Below are positions 33,554-41,887 of a stretch of DNA of 64,000 nucleotides, piece after piece. Under the pieces are notes generated by a model, which did no database searches, was not told the DNA's origin, and saw nothing but the letters and a program-made list of their open reading frames with translations. The stretch comes from Marinobacter excellens HL-55 (lineage in GTDB: Bacteria; Pseudomonadota; Gammaproteobacteria; Pseudomonadales; Oleiphilaceae): assembly GCA_001314845.1 (NCBI GenBank), contig LJZQ01000011.1, positions 1-64,000 on the forward strand, in the 5' to 3' direction. The translations under genes were made by a program, and so were the position numbers. Within the stretch, counting starts at the first letter, position 1. Each line of letters begins with the position of its first letter.

Positions 33554-34766
33554 GATAGCGAGCCTGTGAGGGTTGATTAAGTACCAACTGTTCGAACTGT
33601 TCAATCTGACTGCTCCAGCTCAGGTCCAGCGCATCCAGGCGAGCCTGGGCCCGCACACGACTGAGCAGGGTGGACTGGTCGGCGAGCCTCAGGGCCTGAT
33701 TGATAAAGGCGTCGTCGTCTTCCAGGTGGACTTTCAGGCCGTTTTCGCCGTGGCGAATGTGTTCGGCGGCGGCTGCGTCATCGAAGGCAACCAGACCAAG
33801 ACCGCTGGCCATGGCCTCCAGTACCACGTTGCCGAAGGTGTCGGTTTTACTGGGAAACAGAAACAGATCGCCCGAGGCATAGTGCCGGGCCAGATCTTCA
33901 CCGCGCTGGGTGCCGCAGAACAGGTAATCCGGATGCCGTTCGGCCAGTTGCCGGCGCATCGGGCCATCACCGATCAGCACAAAGCGTGCGTTGGGGTGCA
34001 TGCCCCGAATGCGCTCGAAACAGGCTACTGCCATCCGCAGATTTTTCTCGGCGGCGAGGCGGCCTACGTAAAGCACGGCCCGATCGTTATCAGCCAGACC
34101 CCAGCGTTTGCGAAGTTCTGGATCACGCTTGTGGGGGTTGAAACGATGGCAATCCACGCCTCGGCTCCACAAGCCGGTGGGTGTGATGCCCATGCTGTGG
34201 GTCACGTGCTGCATTTTTCGGGTTGGAACCAGAGTGATGGCGGTGCGGTTGTGAAACCAGCGGCCGTAAGCGCAGAGCAAACGCTCCAGACCGCCCACAC
34301 CGTAATAGCGTGAATAGCTGTGAAAATTGGTGTGGAATCCGGACGACACCGGAACGCCGAGAGTCCTGGCTGCTGAGACTGCGGCAATGCCAAGGGGGCC
34401 CTGAGTGGCGACATAAATGGCATCGGGCCGATGTGCCTGCCAGAGCTTTTTCAGGGTGGCTGGCCTTGCTATGCCGAATTGCAGATCGCTATAGCCCGGC
34501 AACGGCAGGCCGGTAACCACCAGTTCCCGTGAAAACAGCCCATTGCCTGGGCTTTCGACCAGCCCCTTTTGTTCGTGTGCCTGCTTCGGCCTTACCACGG
34601 TTAACGTGTGGCCACGATGGATCAGCCCCTGGCAAAGGTGCTTCAAGGTGTTGGCCACACCATTGATTTCCGGCGGAAACGTCTCCGAAACAATGGTAAT
34701 GTGTTGTGGGCGCCGGTCGGGCAACTGGGGTTTCATCACGCTGGGGCCTGAAAGTTCTTTTGTCAT
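33519..34766 (-). CDS. GT4-family glycosyltransferase (Agt/MgtA-like, probably lipid glycosylation)
   Basis: A retaining GT-B glycosyltransferase of about 415 residues (ATG 34766; ATG 34736 would give 405). The N-terminus is ITIVSETFPPEINGVANTL, typical of Agt, MgtA and SqdX glycolipid synthases. The C-terminal nucleotide-sugar site has SKTDTFGNVVLEAMASG (EX7E type). It is co-transcribed with the PAP2 phosphatase and preceded by an 11-bp-periodic GTGACA box. In marine bacteria Agt-type enzymes make glycolipids from diacylglycerol in phosphate starvation. Which sugar is transferred cannot be read from sequence. Confidence 0.88.
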   Translation of the reverse strand: MTKELSGPSVMKPQLPDRRPQHITIVSETFPPEINGVANTLKHLCQGLIHRGHTLTVVRPKQAHEQKGLVESPGNGLFSRELVVTGLPLPGYSDLQFGIARPATLKKLWQAHRPDAIYVATQGPLGIAAVSAARTLGVPVSSGFHTNFHSYSRYYGVGGLERLLCAYGRWFHNRTAITLVPTRKMQHVTHSMGITPTGLWSRGVDCHRFNPHKRDPELRKRWGLADNDRAVLYVGRLAAEKNLRMAVACFERIRGMHPNARFVLIGDGPMRRQLAERHPDYLFCGTQRGEDLARHYASGDLFLFPSKTDTFGNVVLEAMASGLGLVAFDDAAAAEHIRHGENGLKVHLEDDDAFINQALRLADQSTLLSRVRAQARLDALDLSWSSQIEQFEQLVLNQPSQARYHGINKQSISLL

Positions 34767-34788
34767 GTCTCCACTATGGAAAACCGGC

Positions 34789-34816
34789 GTGACAAAAATG
34801 CGACAGCTTTGTGACA
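34789..34816 (-). promoter_or_regulatory. Putative PhoB (Pho) box upstream of the glycosyltransferase-PAP2 unit
   Basis: Read on the plus strand, GTGACA starts at 34789, GCGACA at 34800 and GTGACA at 34811: three hexamers spaced exactly 11 bases, with A/T-richer linkers. On the minus strand this is TGTCAC repeats, the PhoB half-site pattern. A -10-like CATAGT lies about 10 bases downstream on the minus strand (34778-34773). It sits between the divergent tas gene and the glycosyltransferase gene. Confidence 0.75.
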
Positions 34817-34852
34817 TTCCCTTTACGTCTTCTATCCGCACAAGGAGATCTG

Positions 34853-35890
34853 ATGCAAACGCGAAAACTTGGATCAACAGACATTGACGTCAGTCTGATC
34901 TGCCTGGGCACCATGACCTGGGGCGAGCAGAACACCGAGCAGGAAGCGTTTGAACAACTGGACTACGCCACTGGGGCGGGCATCAATTTTATCGATGCGG
35001 CCGAAATGTATCCGGTGCCACCCAGAGCCGAAACCCAGGGCAACACGGAACAGTATCTCGGCAACTGGCTAGCCCGCCGGGGCCGCCGGGACGACCTGGT
35101 GATTGCCACCAAAGTAGCCGGGCCGGGTAATGGTCTGAGTTATCTGCGCGGCGGCCCGAGGCTGACCCGGGACCACATCCGGGAAGCTTGCGAAAGCAGT
35201 CTTGAACGCCTGCAAACAGACTACATCGATCTGTACCAGGTGCATTGGCCGGATCGCAGTGCCAATTTCTTCGGAAAACTGGGCTATGAGCGTAACCCCG
35301 ATGAAACCATGACGCCGATAGAAGAAACGCTGGAGGCGCTGAATGAGTTGGTAAAAGAGGGCAAGGTGCGCCATGTCGGCCTGTCCAATGAAACGCCCTG
35401 GGGAACCATGGAATATTTGCGCCTGGCCCGGGAAAAGGACTGGCCACGAGTGGTTTCCATCCAGAATCCCTACAATCTTCTGAATCGGTCGTTTGAGCTT
35501 GGGTTGGCAGAATTTTCCCACCGCGAAAGCACCGGTCTGCTGGCGTACTCTCCGCTGGCCTTTGGCATGCTGACCGGCAAATATCTGGGTGGCAAGTGGC
35601 CGGAAAACGCGCGCCTGACAAGGTTCGAGCGGTTCAGTCGGTACACCGGCGAGCGGGCAGCAGACGCAACCAGAGCCTATGTCGAGCTGGCTCATCATCA
35701 TGGTTTGAGTGCAGCGCAGCTGGCACTGGCCTGGGTTAACAGCCGGGAATTCGTTACCAGTAATATTGTGGGCGCGACCAGTCTTGAGCAACTGAAAGAA
35801 AATGTCGGTTCTGCCGAGATTCGGCTCAGTCCGGATCTGGTGTCAGCCATTGAGGCTATCCACGAAGAGTTCACCTATCCCTGCCCATAA
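34853..35890 (+). CDS. tas: Aldo/keto reductase Tas
   Basis: A 345-residue NADP(H)-dependent aldo/keto reductase of the Tas subgroup. The start MQTRKLGSTDIDVSLICLGT, the catalytic block INFIDAAEMYPVPPRAETQG (Asp, Tyr) and LGNWLARRGRRDDLVIATKV (Lys) are as in E. coli Tas. ATG 34853 has AAGGAG seven bases upstream. It is divergent from the glycosyltransferase unit, and the PhoB-like box lies 37 bases upstream of it. A 16-bp perfect inverted repeat follows its stop (35921-35961). No specific substrate is implied. Confidence 0.94.
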   Translation: MQTRKLGSTDIDVSLICLGTMTWGEQNTEQEAFEQLDYATGAGINFIDAAEMYPVPPRAETQGNTEQYLGNWLARRGRRDDLVIATKVAGPGNGLSYLRGGPRLTRDHIREACESSLERLQTDYIDLYQVHWPDRSANFFGKLGYERNPDETMTPIEETLEALNELVKEGKVRHVGLSNETPWGTMEYLRLAREKDWPRVVSIQNPYNLLNRSFELGLAEFSHRESTGLLAYSPLAFGMLTGKYLGGKWPENARLTRFERFSRYTGERAADATRAYVELAHHHGLSAAQLALAWVNSREFVTSNIVGATSLEQLKENVGSAEIRLSPDLVSAIEAIHEEFTYPCP

Positions 35891-35920
35891 CCGCGCGTAA
35901 TCTAAGGCGATCATGGTGTT

Positions 35921-35961
35921 GTAACGGCCCTGCCAGAGCTAATGACTGGCAGGGCCGTTAC
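35921..35961. terminator. Strong hairpin downstream of tas (16-bp perfect stem)
   Basis: GTAACGGCCCTGCCAG (35921-35936) and its exact reverse complement (35946-35961) flank a 9-base loop. No T-run follows on either strand, so it is not a textbook rho-independent terminator; it may stabilise the tas mRNA end or mark a bidirectional stop. Confidence 0.5.
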
Positions 35962-36125
35962 AGAACGTAAAATAAGTGATCATATATTGACAAAAATTTG
36001 ACCAATTCATGCCGGTTAGCTGGCGCATTTGTGTGCAATGTCACACCAATTTTTGGGACAACCATTAGACTTTGGTACTGAAGCGGTAATAAACCGATAA
36101 TCATTTCCGGGTCCCATTTGTCATC

Positions 36126-36464
36126 ATGATCATTCGCCTGTTCGTCGTCCTTTTAGCTCTGAATTGTGTCGCCTTCGTGGTGAGGGCTGAGGCTGCAGAA
36201 CCGATGCTGACAGATCGCATGATGGCGGAGCGTGACGACGCGGTGTCGGTTGAAAAAATCTATGAGCTTCAGGAGTGGATGTCCGGTGATTATCAGGATG
36301 ACAACACCGACGCCGTTGCGGCCATTGGATCGCGTCTTCTGAGTCTGAGCCTGAGTGGTGACCGGAGTACAGAGCGAACCTATGCGTCGGATCGCGCTCG
36401 GCCTGATCACGGTATCGCCCTGCTCAACGAAGGTGCCTGTCTGAACCTGCGCTGGAATTTTTGA
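36126..36464 (+). CDS. Small exported hypothetical protein
   Basis: A 112-residue protein with a clear signal peptide (MIIRLFVVLLALNCVAFVVR, cut probably after RAEA) and a short acidic mature region (MLTDRMMAERDDAVSVEKIY). I do not recognise the family. The 236 bases between the tas stop and this gene hold the strong hairpin (35921-35961) and otherwise no motif I can name. It stands alone on the plus strand between tas and the acyl-CoA hydrolase/transferase gene. Confidence 0.7.
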   Translation: MIIRLFVVLLALNCVAFVVRAEAAEPMLTDRMMAERDDAVSVEKIYELQEWMSGDYQDDNTDAVAAIGSRLLSLSLSGDRSTERTYASDRARPDHGIALLNEGACLNLRWNF

Positions 36465-36608
36465 ACGTCTCTCTATTTTTGTTTTCAGTATTTGCCCCAC
36501 CTGCCGCAATCGCTAACCCATCAATCTTATGATCTGACGCATTGTCAGCTTCACCGCGTCGTGTGATCATCCGACCTGTTGAGATGCTCAAACAATGGGG
36601 AGCGGGTA

Positions 36609-38822
36609 ATGCCAGAACAGAATGGAAGCTATTGTGACGATGCAAACGCCTGTGTCGACCGAGTCATCGGGCGGGTCGGCAAACAGATCACACTGGGTTT
36701 GCCGCTGGGTCTTGGTAAGCCGGTTCGGTTCGTAAATGCCTTGTATCAGCGGGCCAAAGACGATCCTGAAATCCAGCTGCATATTGTTACTGCCTTATCG
36801 TTACTGGCGCCGGAGGGCGGCTCTTCACTGGAGAAGCGTTTTCTCGGGCCCTTCACCAAACGGCTCTACGGCAATGTCCCGGAGCTGGCCTATGCCCGGG
36901 ATGTCAATCGCAACCGTCTGCCCGCCAATGTCTCGGTATCCGAGTTCTTTTTCAAAGCTGGCAGCTACCTGAATAATCGCAGCCAGCAACGCAACTATGT
37001 TTGCACTAATTACACCCATGCCGTTCGGGACCTGATGGCGCAGGGCGTTAATGTGGTCGGCCAGTTGATGTCGCCGGGTGCGTCCCATGGCGAACCAGAC
37101 CATTTCAGCTTCAGCTGCAATCCCGACTTGTCGCTGGATATCCTGCCGCTGCTGCGTGAGCGGGAGGCCGCAGGTACGCCGGTGGCCATGGTCGCCGAGC
37201 TGAACGAAAACCTGCCCTGGTTTGGTCATCACGCAGCCGTTGAGGCCAGTCAGTTTGATGTCATTTTGTCGCAGCCATCGTCGGACTATCCCCTGTTTTC
37301 GGCGCCCCAAATGGCAGTCAGCCCGGCTGATCACTTGATCGGGTTCTACGCCAGCAGCCTTCTGAAAGATGGCGGCACTCTGCAGGTAGGTATTGGCTCT
37401 CTCGGTGCTGCGCTGGTGCACAGTGCCATTGTCCGGCACAAGCACAACGACGCCTGGAAAGCGGTTTTCGACCAGCTGAAAGTACAGGAACGGTTCCCGG
37501 TGGTGGCGGAATACGGTGGCACCGAGCCCTTTGAAAAGGGGCTATACGGCTGCAGTGAAATGATGGTGGATGGCTTTTTCTACCTGTTGCAGGAAGGCAT
37601 TCTCACCCGCGAAGTCTATGATCATCCTGCTCTCCAGACCCTGATTAATCAGGGGAAGATGACAACAACGCCAAGCCTTGAAAGTCTGGATGTACTGCAC
37701 AATGCCGGCCTGATTGATACGCCGCTGCGGGCGCGGGACGTTAAATGGCTGATCCGCCATGGCATTCTCCGAGCCAGCGTTGAGTTCAAGGGCGGCCGCC
37801 TGCGCCTGAGTGATGACAAGTCGGTTGAGGCGGATCTGGCCAATGCGGAAACCCGGGAGGCTCTGGAGGCGCTCGGGCTAGGTGACAAGCTTGCCGGGGG
37901 CATTGCCATGCACGGCGGCTTTTACGTTGGCCCGGAAAAGTTCTATCAGGCGTTGAGGGAGCTGTCAGACGAACAGCGCGACAAGATCTGCATGACCAGC
38001 GTCAACTTCATTAATCACCTTTACGATCATCGTTTTGGCGATCAGAAGCTCAAGGCTGCCCAGCGTGTTCATGGTCGTTTTATTAACTCTGCCATGATGT
38101 ATACCCTGAACGGCGCTGCGGTATCTGATGGTCTGGATGATGGCCGGGTGGTCAGTGGCGTGGGCGGGCAATATAACTTTGTTGCCATGGCCCACGAATT
38201 GCCGGGTGCACGGTCTATTCTCGCGCTCAGGGCAACGCGGGTGTCTGGCGGTAAGGCGGTGTCCAATATCGTCTTTAACTACGCCCATTGCACCATTCCC
38301 CGGCATCTCAGAGACATTGTCATTACCGAGTACGGCATCGCAGACCTGCGCGGCCAGTCTGATGAGGAAGTGTTTCTGCGGCTGATCCGGATAGCCGATT
38401 CCCGCTTCCAGGATGAACTTCTGGCCCAGGCCAAAAAAGCCGGCAAAGTCAGCTCGGATTTCAAGCCGCCGGCAGACTGGCGGCAGAACACGCCGGCTAA
38501 CGTCTCGAAGGCGCTTAAAGCGGGCGGCGAGGGTGACTGGTTTCCCGCTTTTCCGTTTGGAAGGGATTTCACGGATGAAGAGCTGACGTTAGGGAAAGCC
38601 CTTAAGGGGCTGAAGGCCGCAACGGCAACTCCCCGTGGTAAACTGGCGACACTTTGGCAGGCCGTGAGAGCGGAGGATGAGGCCGGTCACTACGACACGC
38701 TCATCGATCGAATGGGGCTGAAAAAGCCGTCAGGTCTCCGGGAGAAACTGGACCGGAAGCTGGTAATTCATGGCCTGCAACAACTTGAAACCCCCAAAGA
38801 AACAGGAACCAAGAAACCCTGA
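36609..38822 (+). CDS. Acetyl-CoA hydrolase/CoA-transferase family protein
   Basis: A 737-residue protein of the acetyl-CoA hydrolase/transferase family (Ach1/Cat1-like C-terminal domain). It has a C-terminal IVITEYGIADLRGQSDEEVF block with the family's conserved glutamate and glycine-rich segments. It is longer than usual (about 430-640) because of an N-terminal extension of about 150 residues of no recognised domain. ATG 36609 has GGGGAG seven bases upstream. Its stop overlaps the FKBP-type gene (TGATG). The likely reaction is CoA transfer or thioester hydrolysis; the substrate is unknown. Confidence 0.86.
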   Translation: MPEQNGSYCDDANACVDRVIGRVGKQITLGLPLGLGKPVRFVNALYQRAKDDPEIQLHIVTALSLLAPEGGSSLEKRFLGPFTKRLYGNVPELAYARDVNRNRLPANVSVSEFFFKAGSYLNNRSQQRNYVCTNYTHAVRDLMAQGVNVVGQLMSPGASHGEPDHFSFSCNPDLSLDILPLLREREAAGTPVAMVAELNENLPWFGHHAAVEASQFDVILSQPSSDYPLFSAPQMAVSPADHLIGFYASSLLKDGGTLQVGIGSLGAALVHSAIVRHKHNDAWKAVFDQLKVQERFPVVAEYGGTEPFEKGLYGCSEMMVDGFFYLLQEGILTREVYDHPALQTLINQGKMTTTPSLESLDVLHNAGLIDTPLRARDVKWLIRHGILRASVEFKGGRLRLSDDKSVEADLANAETREALEALGLGDKLAGGIAMHGGFYVGPEKFYQALRELSDEQRDKICMTSVNFINHLYDHRFGDQKLKAAQRVHGRFINSAMMYTLNGAAVSDGLDDGRVVSGVGGQYNFVAMAHELPGARSILALRATRVSGGKAVSNIVFNYAHCTIPRHLRDIVITEYGIADLRGQSDEEVFLRLIRIADSRFQDELLAQAKKAGKVSSDFKPPADWRQNTPANVSKALKAGGEGDWFPAFPFGRDFTDEELTLGKALKGLKAATATPRGKLATLWQAVRAEDEAGHYDTLIDRMGLKKPSGLREKLDRKLVIHGLQQLETPKETGTKKP

Positions 38823-39298
38823 TGCAAGTCGACAAGCCGAACGCAAAACCCGAAGTCTTCACCGTCCATTACGTGCTCAAGAACCGCATTGGTGAGCTGG
38901 TGGATACGTCTGAGGGCAGCGAGCCACTGCACTTTCTGTACGGAACCCCGGAGATCATCGCCGGAATTCAGGAAGCGGTAAAAGACCGCAAGGTCGGTGA
39001 CTGTCTGGAAGTGACCGTGCCGCCGGAAATGGCCTATGGCGACTATAGGGAAGAGCTTGTTCGCAAGGTGCCGCGGTCCATGTTCGAGGGCATTGAAAAT
39101 CTTCAGGTGGGCATGAAGTTCCAGACCAATTCCGGCGACCAGGCCCAGATAGTGCAGGTGCTGGGTATCGATGGCAACCTGGTTCGGGTGGATGCCAATC
39201 ACCCTCTTGCGGGTTTTACGTTGTACTTCGATCTGGAAATTGTCGGGCGCCGGGAAGCTACGGAAGACGAGATAGCCCAGGGTCAACCGTTGTATTGA
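38822..39298 (+). CDS. FKBP-type peptidyl-prolyl cis-trans isomerase (SlyD-like)
   Basis: A 158-residue SlyD-like isomerase. FTVHYVLKNRIGELVDTS begins the FKBP fold and LHFLYGTPEIIAGIQEAV follows; an IF-type insertion (about residues 70-125) is followed by VRVDANHPLAGFTLYFDLEI. The metal-binding His-rich tail of E. coli SlyD is absent. The start overlaps the previous stop by one base, and the 3' end overlaps the convergent acyltransferase gene by 41 bases. Confidence 0.92.
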   Translation: MQVDKPNAKPEVFTVHYVLKNRIGELVDTSEGSEPLHFLYGTPEIIAGIQEAVKDRKVGDCLEVTVPPEMAYGDYREELVRKVPRSMFEGIENLQVGMKFQTNSGDQAQIVQVLGIDGNLVRVDANHPLAGFTLYFDLEIVGRREATEDEIAQGQPLY

Positions 39299-40076
39299 TG
39301 GCAGCGCCTGATGCGGTCTCGAATTCGCCAGCGTGAATACGCTGCAGTCCGGCGCTTATGTGCTGGTGCACGAGCGCCGCGAGCTGCTGGGTTGATTCCG
39401 TTTTGCGGGCATCCACCGCGGCATGGATAACGACATCGACCCGGGTCGGCTTTTGTTTGAGTAGTCGAATCAGGTGATGATGAAAGCTGTCATCGCCAAT
39501 AAACGGTGCCAGGGAGTCTGGCCTGCAGTCCCTGCGATAGCCGATGGTGACTGGCTGAATCGGTCGACCGGTAGTTTTGGCCGCGGTCAGCAAAAGACCG
39601 TGTATTGGCAGCACGGTAACGCCGGTGCTGGTGGTGCCCTCCGGGAAGACCAGAACCGACTCGCCAGCCTCCAGGCAGGCATTTATTTGGGTTTTCACCC
39701 GTCGTGCCTGACCGTTGCCCCGTTCAATGAACAGTGTGCCGGCCTGGTGGGCAAGCCAGCCAATCACGGGCCAGGCCCCTACCTCGGCTTTCGACAGAAA
39801 ACGCATTGGCGTGATTGCGCCAAGAATCGGGATGTCAGACCAGCTGATATGGTTGGCAACATAGAGAGCATTGCTTTCCGCGAGTTGACCATGCACGTAG
39901 ATGCGAAAACCCAGGCACTGGCAGGCTCTTCGGAAGCAGAAAGCAGACCATGGCGAGCGGTCAACGGGTTTGGCACAAAAAATATCAGCCAGCCGCAGGG
40001 CGATGGCAAGAGCACAGGTGCCGACCAGAAACACCGCAAACCCGCTCAGTCGACCCGTTAACCTGATCCATTCCAT
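39258..40076 (-). CDS. olsA: Lysophosphatidic-type acyltransferase OlsA (ornithine lipid, second step)
   Basis: A 272-residue PlsC-family acyltransferase with the HX4D catalytic motif in NHISWSDIPIL and the FPEGTTSTG glycerolipid-acyltransferase motif. One N-terminal membrane segment is visible. Immediately downstream of olsB, it most likely acylates lyso-ornithine lipid. ATG 40076 (MEWIRLTG) is chosen; ATG 40100 would give eight more residues and overlap the olsB end. A role as a second plsC cannot be excluded. Regulation is probably shared with olsB through the repeats at 40902-40940. Confidence 0.85.
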   Translation of the reverse strand: MEWIRLTGRLSGFAVFLVGTCALAIALRLADIFCAKPVDRSPWSAFCFRRACQCLGFRIYVHGQLAESNALYVANHISWSDIPILGAITPMRFLSKAEVGAWPVIGWLAHQAGTLFIERGNGQARRVKTQINACLEAGESVLVFPEGTTSTGVTVLPIHGLLLTAAKTTGRPIQPVTIGYRRDCRPDSLAPFIGDDSFHHHLIRLLKQKPTRVDVVIHAAVDARKTESTQQLAALVHQHISAGLQRIHAGEFETASGAAINTTVDPGLSRLP

Positions 40077-40092
40077 GTGTTTTTCCCGCTTG

Positions 40093-40854
40093 TCAGGCAT
40101 TGCGGCCCATAAAATGACGGCCATAGCGGGCGGTCAGGTTGCTCACTTCCAGTAACACCAATAGGTCTGCGCAGCGAAATTCCGGGTCCCAGCAGGGTTC
40201 ACCGCACACCTTGGCGCCGAGTCTCATGTAGGCGCGAATCAATGCCGGGACGTCGTCACTTTGCTCGTGTTCGGATTGGGTCAGGTGTGGCAGTGCCCGC
40301 CGTGGTGTCACCCGGCATTCGGGCGCAGACAGGTATTCATTCTGCAGGTGCCGGGCGATCCTCCAGGCTTTGGTACCCCCATCGGCCATGCTGATGCTGG
40401 CGCAACCGATCAGGTAATCCACTTTCCGTTGGTTGAGGTATTCCGCCACCGCCGCCCACAACAACGCGATGGTACCGCCGTTTCGGTAGTCGGGGTGTAC
40501 GCAGGTTCTGCCCAGTTCGGCTACGCTGCCGGGCAGCAAGTGCAGGGCGCTCAGGTCAAACTCACCGGATGAGTAAAAACCACCAACTGCCGAGGTTTCG
40601 CTCTCATGCAGTATGCGAGTGGTTGCGACCAGCTCGCCGGAGTCAGAATCAGTGACGATCAGGTGCTCACAGACATCGTCGAAGGCATCTGCATCAACGC
40701 CCGGCGTCGTCGCCCCGAGGTCGCTACCGTATTCCTCGGAAAAAACCCGGTAGCGCAGGCGTTGCGCTGCCAGGATCAACTCCGGGTTACGAGTGAGTGC
40801 GGTTTGCAGCTTGCGTCCCCGGCGTGGATTTGCCTTTGCGGTTTGTGCTGTCAT
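40093..40854 (-). CDS. olsB: L-ornithine N-alpha-acyltransferase OlsB
   Basis: A 253-residue protein with the OlsB-type acetyltransferase fold: LRYRVFSEEYGSDLGA, DAFDDVCEHLIVTDSDSGEL and VAELGRTCVHPDYRNGGTIA. It catalyses N-acylation of ornithine with a 3-hydroxyacyl-ACP, the first step to ornithine lipid, a phosphorus-free membrane lipid. It is followed by olsA. Four 11-bp-periodic GTGAC repeats lie 47-86 bases upstream of its start (40902-40940). The best alternative is a GNAT of unknown substrate, but the OlsB blocks and the partner gene make OlsB likely. Confidence 0.9.
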   Translation of the reverse strand: MTAQTAKANPRRGRKLQTALTRNPELILAAQRLRYRVFSEEYGSDLGATTPGVDADAFDDVCEHLIVTDSDSGELVATTRILHESETSAVGGFYSSGEFDLSALHLLPGSVAELGRTCVHPDYRNGGTIALLWAAVAEYLNQRKVDYLIGCASISMADGGTKAWRIARHLQNEYLSAPECRVTPRRALPHLTQSEHEQSDDVPALIRAYMRLGAKVCGEPCWDPEFRCADLLVLLEVSNLTARYGRHFMGRNA

Positions 40855-40901
40855 GGCATGGCCTCGTGATGTCGTTTACAGCCCAAGGCTATGAATCCGG
40901 T

Positions 40902-40940
40902 GTGACAGCGAGGTGACTTGTCGGTGACGTCTTTGTGACA
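40902..40940 (-). promoter_or_regulatory. Putative double PhoB (Pho) box upstream of olsB-olsA
   Basis: On the plus strand GTGAC begins at 40902, 40913, 40924 and 40935: four hexamers (GTGACA, GTGACT, GTGACG, GTGACA) exactly 11 bases apart. Read on the minus strand these are TGTCAC-type half-sites, the PhoB direct-repeat pattern, here doubled. A CATAGC resembling a -10 lies about 9 bases downstream on the minus strand. Repression or activation direction is from known PhoB use at ornithine-lipid genes. Confidence 0.8.
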
Positions 40941-41095
40941 CCCGTTAGGAGGGACCAAAAACCAGATCTGTGTCACAGGCTGTAACCCTATGACCGTTCC
41001 ATGTATATTTCTGAATAGCATGTATAATTGCTGTAACGGAACGTTGCCTGTATTGTCAGGTGGACAGCCCCAAAAACCGGAATATAAAAACAGAG

Positions 41096-41830
41096 ATGGA
41101 TGGCGTGGAACAGACAAACGAGAGTTGGCGAATCCTGATCGTTGAAGACGACGAACGACTTGCGGATCTTACCCGTGAGTACCTCGAGAGCAACGGACTG
41201 ACGGTCTCCCTGGAAAACCACGGTGGTGCCGCGGTTGAGCGCATTCGTAATGAGCAGCCAGACCTTGTGGTTCTGGATCTCATGTTGCCTGGTGAAGATG
41301 GCCTCTCGATCTGCCGACGGGTCAGGCCTGCTTATTCTGGCCCTATCATCATGTTGACGGCTCGTACCGACGATCTGGATCAGGTGCTTGGCCTGGAAAT
41401 GGGTGCGGATGACTATATCAGCAAGCCGGTTCAGCCCCGGGTGTTGCTGGCACGGATACGGGCCATGCTTCGGCGCATGGACGCTGTGCCGGCCGGTAAG
41501 TCGGACGAGTCAGGGGAAGAGCCAGTTCGGCTGACGTTTAATGATTTGATTGTTGATCGCTCCATGCGTGAAGCGTGGCTCAGTGAAGACAGCATTGATT
41601 TGACCAGTGCCGAATTTGATCTGCTCTGGCTGCTGGCCAGCAACGCTGGCCGTGTGCTCAGCCGGGAAGAAATTTTTACCGCCCTGCGCGGTATTGAATA
41701 TGATGGCCAGGACCGGTCCATTGATGTTCGGGTGTCCCGGATCAGACCCAAGATCGGTGATGATCCCATTCATCCCCGTCGGATCAAGACGGTTCGCAGT
41801 AAAGGCTATCTGTTCGTCAAAGAAGCCTGA
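41096..41830 (+). CDS. OmpR-family response regulator (RstA-like)
   Basis: A 244-residue response regulator. The receiver domain has ILIVEDDERLADL (acidic pocket), LDLMLPGEDG with phosphoacceptor Asp near residue 60, and GADDYISKPVQP. The winged-helix effector is C-terminal (LRGIEYDGQDRSIDVRVSR and IKTVRSKGYLFV), close to RstA. The start is uncertain: GTG 41105 (MEQTNES) and GTG 41060 are in frame. It is followed after 57 bases by its kinase. It is divergent from olsB, so the PhoB-like repeats at 40902-40940 could affect it too. Confidence 0.92.
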   Translation: MDGVEQTNESWRILIVEDDERLADLTREYLESNGLTVSLENHGGAAVERIRNEQPDLVVLDLMLPGEDGLSICRRVRPAYSGPIIMLTARTDDLDQVLGLEMGADDYISKPVQPRVLLARIRAMLRRMDAVPAGKSDESGEEPVRLTFNDLIVDRSMREAWLSEDSIDLTSAEFDLLWLLASNAGRVLSREEIFTALRGIEYDGQDRSIDVRVSRIRPKIGDDPIHPRRIKTVRSKGYLFVKEA

Positions 41831-41887
41831 CCGATCTTCCGCTACCCGTACCGGTAATGGGCGGGTAGCGTTACCAGGATGGGCTGC

